A stretch of DNA of 64,000 bases from JBHIYN01 sp041984235 (GTDB lineage: Bacteria > Pseudomonadota > Gammaproteobacteria > Ga0077536): contig JBHIYN010000020.1 in assembly GCA_041984235.1 (NCBI GenBank), positions 29,699-93,698 on the forward strand, given 5' to 3'. Shown piece by piece: positions 62,719 through 64,000 of this stretch. The notes under the pieces were generated by a model that worked only from the letters and a program-made list of their open reading frames with translations, had not been told where the DNA came from and did not search any database. The position numbers and the translations under genes are program-made. Each line of letters starts with the position of its first letter. Within the stretch, counting starts at the first letter, position 1.

Positions 62719-63594
62719 TCAGCGTGGCGGACCCTGGCGCACGCGCTCCAGGGTGGCCTCAAAGGTGCCGGGCGCCTCGTCGACCCACGAGAACCACCAG
62801 GTTGCGCCGGCCTCGCGGTAGGCGGCCAGGTCCGCGCCACCGCAGCCGGCCTCTCCGAGGCGTCCGCTGGCGACGAAATCGAATCGGCCGCGGCGCGTGC
62901 GCTGCGCCGTGGTCCAGGCGACCATGGCGGCGAACTCGTCCGGCCGCAGCCACCAGTCCGACCAGTCGACGGCGCTGTCGACGGCGGCATCGAAGCCCTC
63001 TGGCATGCGCACCGGGACCACGCCGTCCCAGCGTGCGGCGCGGCGCAGGCCGGCGCGTGCCGGCAACGTGGCCGCGACCCACACCGGGATCGCCGGCTGC
63101 TGCCGGGCGCGCGGTGCAAAGCGGGTGTCGCGAACCTGGTAGAAGTCGCCGGCATGGTCGACCCGCTCGCCGCGCGCGAGCCGGTCGAAGATCGCCAGGC
63201 CTTCGTCCAGGCGCGCGGCGCGCACGCGCGCGTCACCGTTTTCTCCGAAGGCGTCGAACTCGAGCTCGGCCGGCTCACCCAGCCCCACGCCCACGGTCAG
63301 GCGCCCGTCGCTCAGGTGATCGAGCGTGACCGCCTCGCGCGCGAACTTCCACGGCCGCCGGCGTGCCAGCGGCGTGATCATGGCGCCCAGGCGCAGCCGC
63401 CGGGTGGCCTGCGCAACGGCGCCAAGCACGACGGTGGCATCGACCACCTCGAGCGCGCCGCCGGCCTCGAAGACCAGGTGATCCCAGATAAAAAAGCCGT
63501 CAAAGCCGGCCGCCTCGCTGGCCACTGCCAGCTCGACCAGGCGCGCCGGGTCGCCGTAGTCGTTGAAGATGGGGGCGTAGACTGCGTGCTTCAT
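62719..63594 (-). CDS. LLM-class flavin (F420-like) oxidoreductase
   Basis: 291 aa, start MKHAVYAP. TIM-barrel bacterial luciferase-like family: EAAGFDGFFIWDHLVF, TRRLRLGAMITPLARRRPWKFAREAVTLDHLSDGRLTVGVGLG are diagnostic. Cofactor could be FMN or F420; gammaproteobacterial members normally use FMN. Downstream neighbour is an AEC permease. Substrate unknown. Confidence 0.9.
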   Translation of the reverse strand: MKHAVYAPIFNDYGDPARLVELAVASEAAGFDGFFIWDHLVFEAGGALEVVDATVVLGAVAQATRRLRLGAMITPLARRRPWKFAREAVTLDHLSDGRLTVGVGLGEPAELEFDAFGENGDARVRAARLDEGLAIFDRLARGERVDHAGDFYQVRDTRFAPRARQQPAIPVWVAATLPARAGLRRAARWDGVVPVRMPEGFDAAVDSAVDWSDWWLRPDEFAAMVAWTTAQRTRRGRFDFVASGRLGEAGCGGADLAAYREAGATWWFSWVDEAPGTFEATLERVRQGPPR

Positions 63595-63630
63595 CGGTTC
63601 CCCGCGCCGGTGGCCATCACCTGCGGGCAA

Positions 63631-63663
63631 AAAAAACCCGGAGACGGCACTGCCGTCGCCGGG
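63631..63663 (-). terminator. rho-independent terminator of the edge LLM gene
   Basis: CCCGGAGACGGCA (63637-63649) pairs with TGCCGTCGCCGGG (63651-63663) with one mismatch; on the minus strand a T8 run follows. It separates the truncated gene from the next LLM gene. Confidence 0.85.
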
Positions 63664-63685
63664 CTTCGAGCGGGTTCGGCCGCGC

Positions 63686-64000
63686 TCAGGCGGTCGCCGC
63701 GACCGGCGCGCTGCCGGCGCTGATCTTGTCAGTGAAGTTCGGCCACACCTTCTCCGTCAGCAGCTCCAGGCTCTTCATGCACGCGCTGTGCGGCATGTGG
63801 TTGTAGATGCTCCTTCAGCAGACCCTCCAGCTTGCGGTTCACCGTGTCCGGGCTGCCGTGGATCAGCAGGCCGCGCTCCACCAGCGACTCGAACGTCGCC
63901 GGAATGTCGAACGGTCCCTCGCCAGGCGCCGCAATCGCCGCGTTGAAGCCAAATGGCACGAAGAAGTTGTTCCAGATGAACGACCCCGCCTCGCGCGCAA
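63686..64000 (-). pseudogene. LLM-class oxidoreductase, C-terminal part, frameshifted, running off the window
   Basis: The frame entering from the right edge reads FIWNNFFVPFGFNAAI, then RGLLIHGSPDTVNRKLEGLLKE. After this, near 63805-63815, it shifts by one base: the original frame soon stops at 63729, while the next frame reads IYNHMPHSACMKSLELLTEK to a natural TGA at 63686 just before the terminator. HGSPDTV is typical of LLM-family C-termini. This is either a real pseudogene or an assembly error. The N-terminal part lies outside the window. Confidence 0.7.

Overview
This 64-kb window is GC-rich, densely coded bacterial chromosome. Features pointing to a gammaproteobacterium are proton-translocating PntAB, sigma-54 promoters, sigma-32-like heat-shock promoters, HtpX, MscL, CopAB, an Fnr-type box and a REP-like palindrome. 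This assignment is inference from gene content; no rRNA, tRNA or CRISPR array was seen. No transposase or integrase gene was found; a small Recombinase-domain-like protein of unknown role is the nearest thing.

Layout. 1-8 kb: housekeeping and redox genes (2-hydroxyacid dehydrogenase, folD, glycerate kinase, pntAB with a DUF1232 gene, a PPOX-family flavoprotein and a glutathione S-transferase). 8.1-28.7 kb: a nitrogen-scavenging island. It holds a formamidase module (fmdA, fmdB, a recombinase-like small gene and a five-gene ABC transporter of short-chain amide/urea type), an FmdC-like porin, a second, canonical urea transporter (urtABCDE), a nickel permease and the complete urease set ureDABCEFG. 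Four sigma-54 -24/-12 elements drive it. Three share the same upstream architecture: a 14-bp motif TTTAGTGCATAAAG (or a close variant) 73-74 bp before the -24 element and an IHF-like site 31-32 bp before it. The fourth carries the motif inverted, about five helical turns further away. Formamide would be imported and cleaved to formate and ammonia; urea would be imported, hydrolysed by Ni-urease, and both would feed ammonia assimilation.

28.7-36.6 kb: a secreted protein of unknown function, a small membrane protein, a SoxYZ-fusion carrier, a GNAT acetyltransferase, a DUF1538 membrane protein translationally coupled to a protein with three P-II-like domains, and a LysR regulator divergent from a 54-aa exported peptide across a perfect palindromic operator. 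36.6-42.5 kb: a Rieske oxygenase, a copper-resistance cluster (copAB, a Cys/His-rich secreted protein and a PPOX flavoprotein), a nitroreductase and mscL. 42.6-51.4 kb: two molybdopterin oxidoreductases with accessory hydrolases, a carboxymuconolactone decarboxylase-like protein, a ceramidase-family membrane protein and a sulfurtransferase. A 120-bp perfect-arm palindrome lies between them.

51.5-64 kb: a two-domain PPK2 kinase, a FecR-SPOR protein with a cyclase-FHA protein, two divergent Hsp20 genes with sigma-32-type promoters, an exported Pcm, a GST, a methyltransferase, HtpX with its own sigma-32-type promoter, a two-component system, an auxin-efflux-carrier-family permease, and two LLM-family flavin oxidoreductases. 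The last of these runs off the right edge and carries a frameshift.
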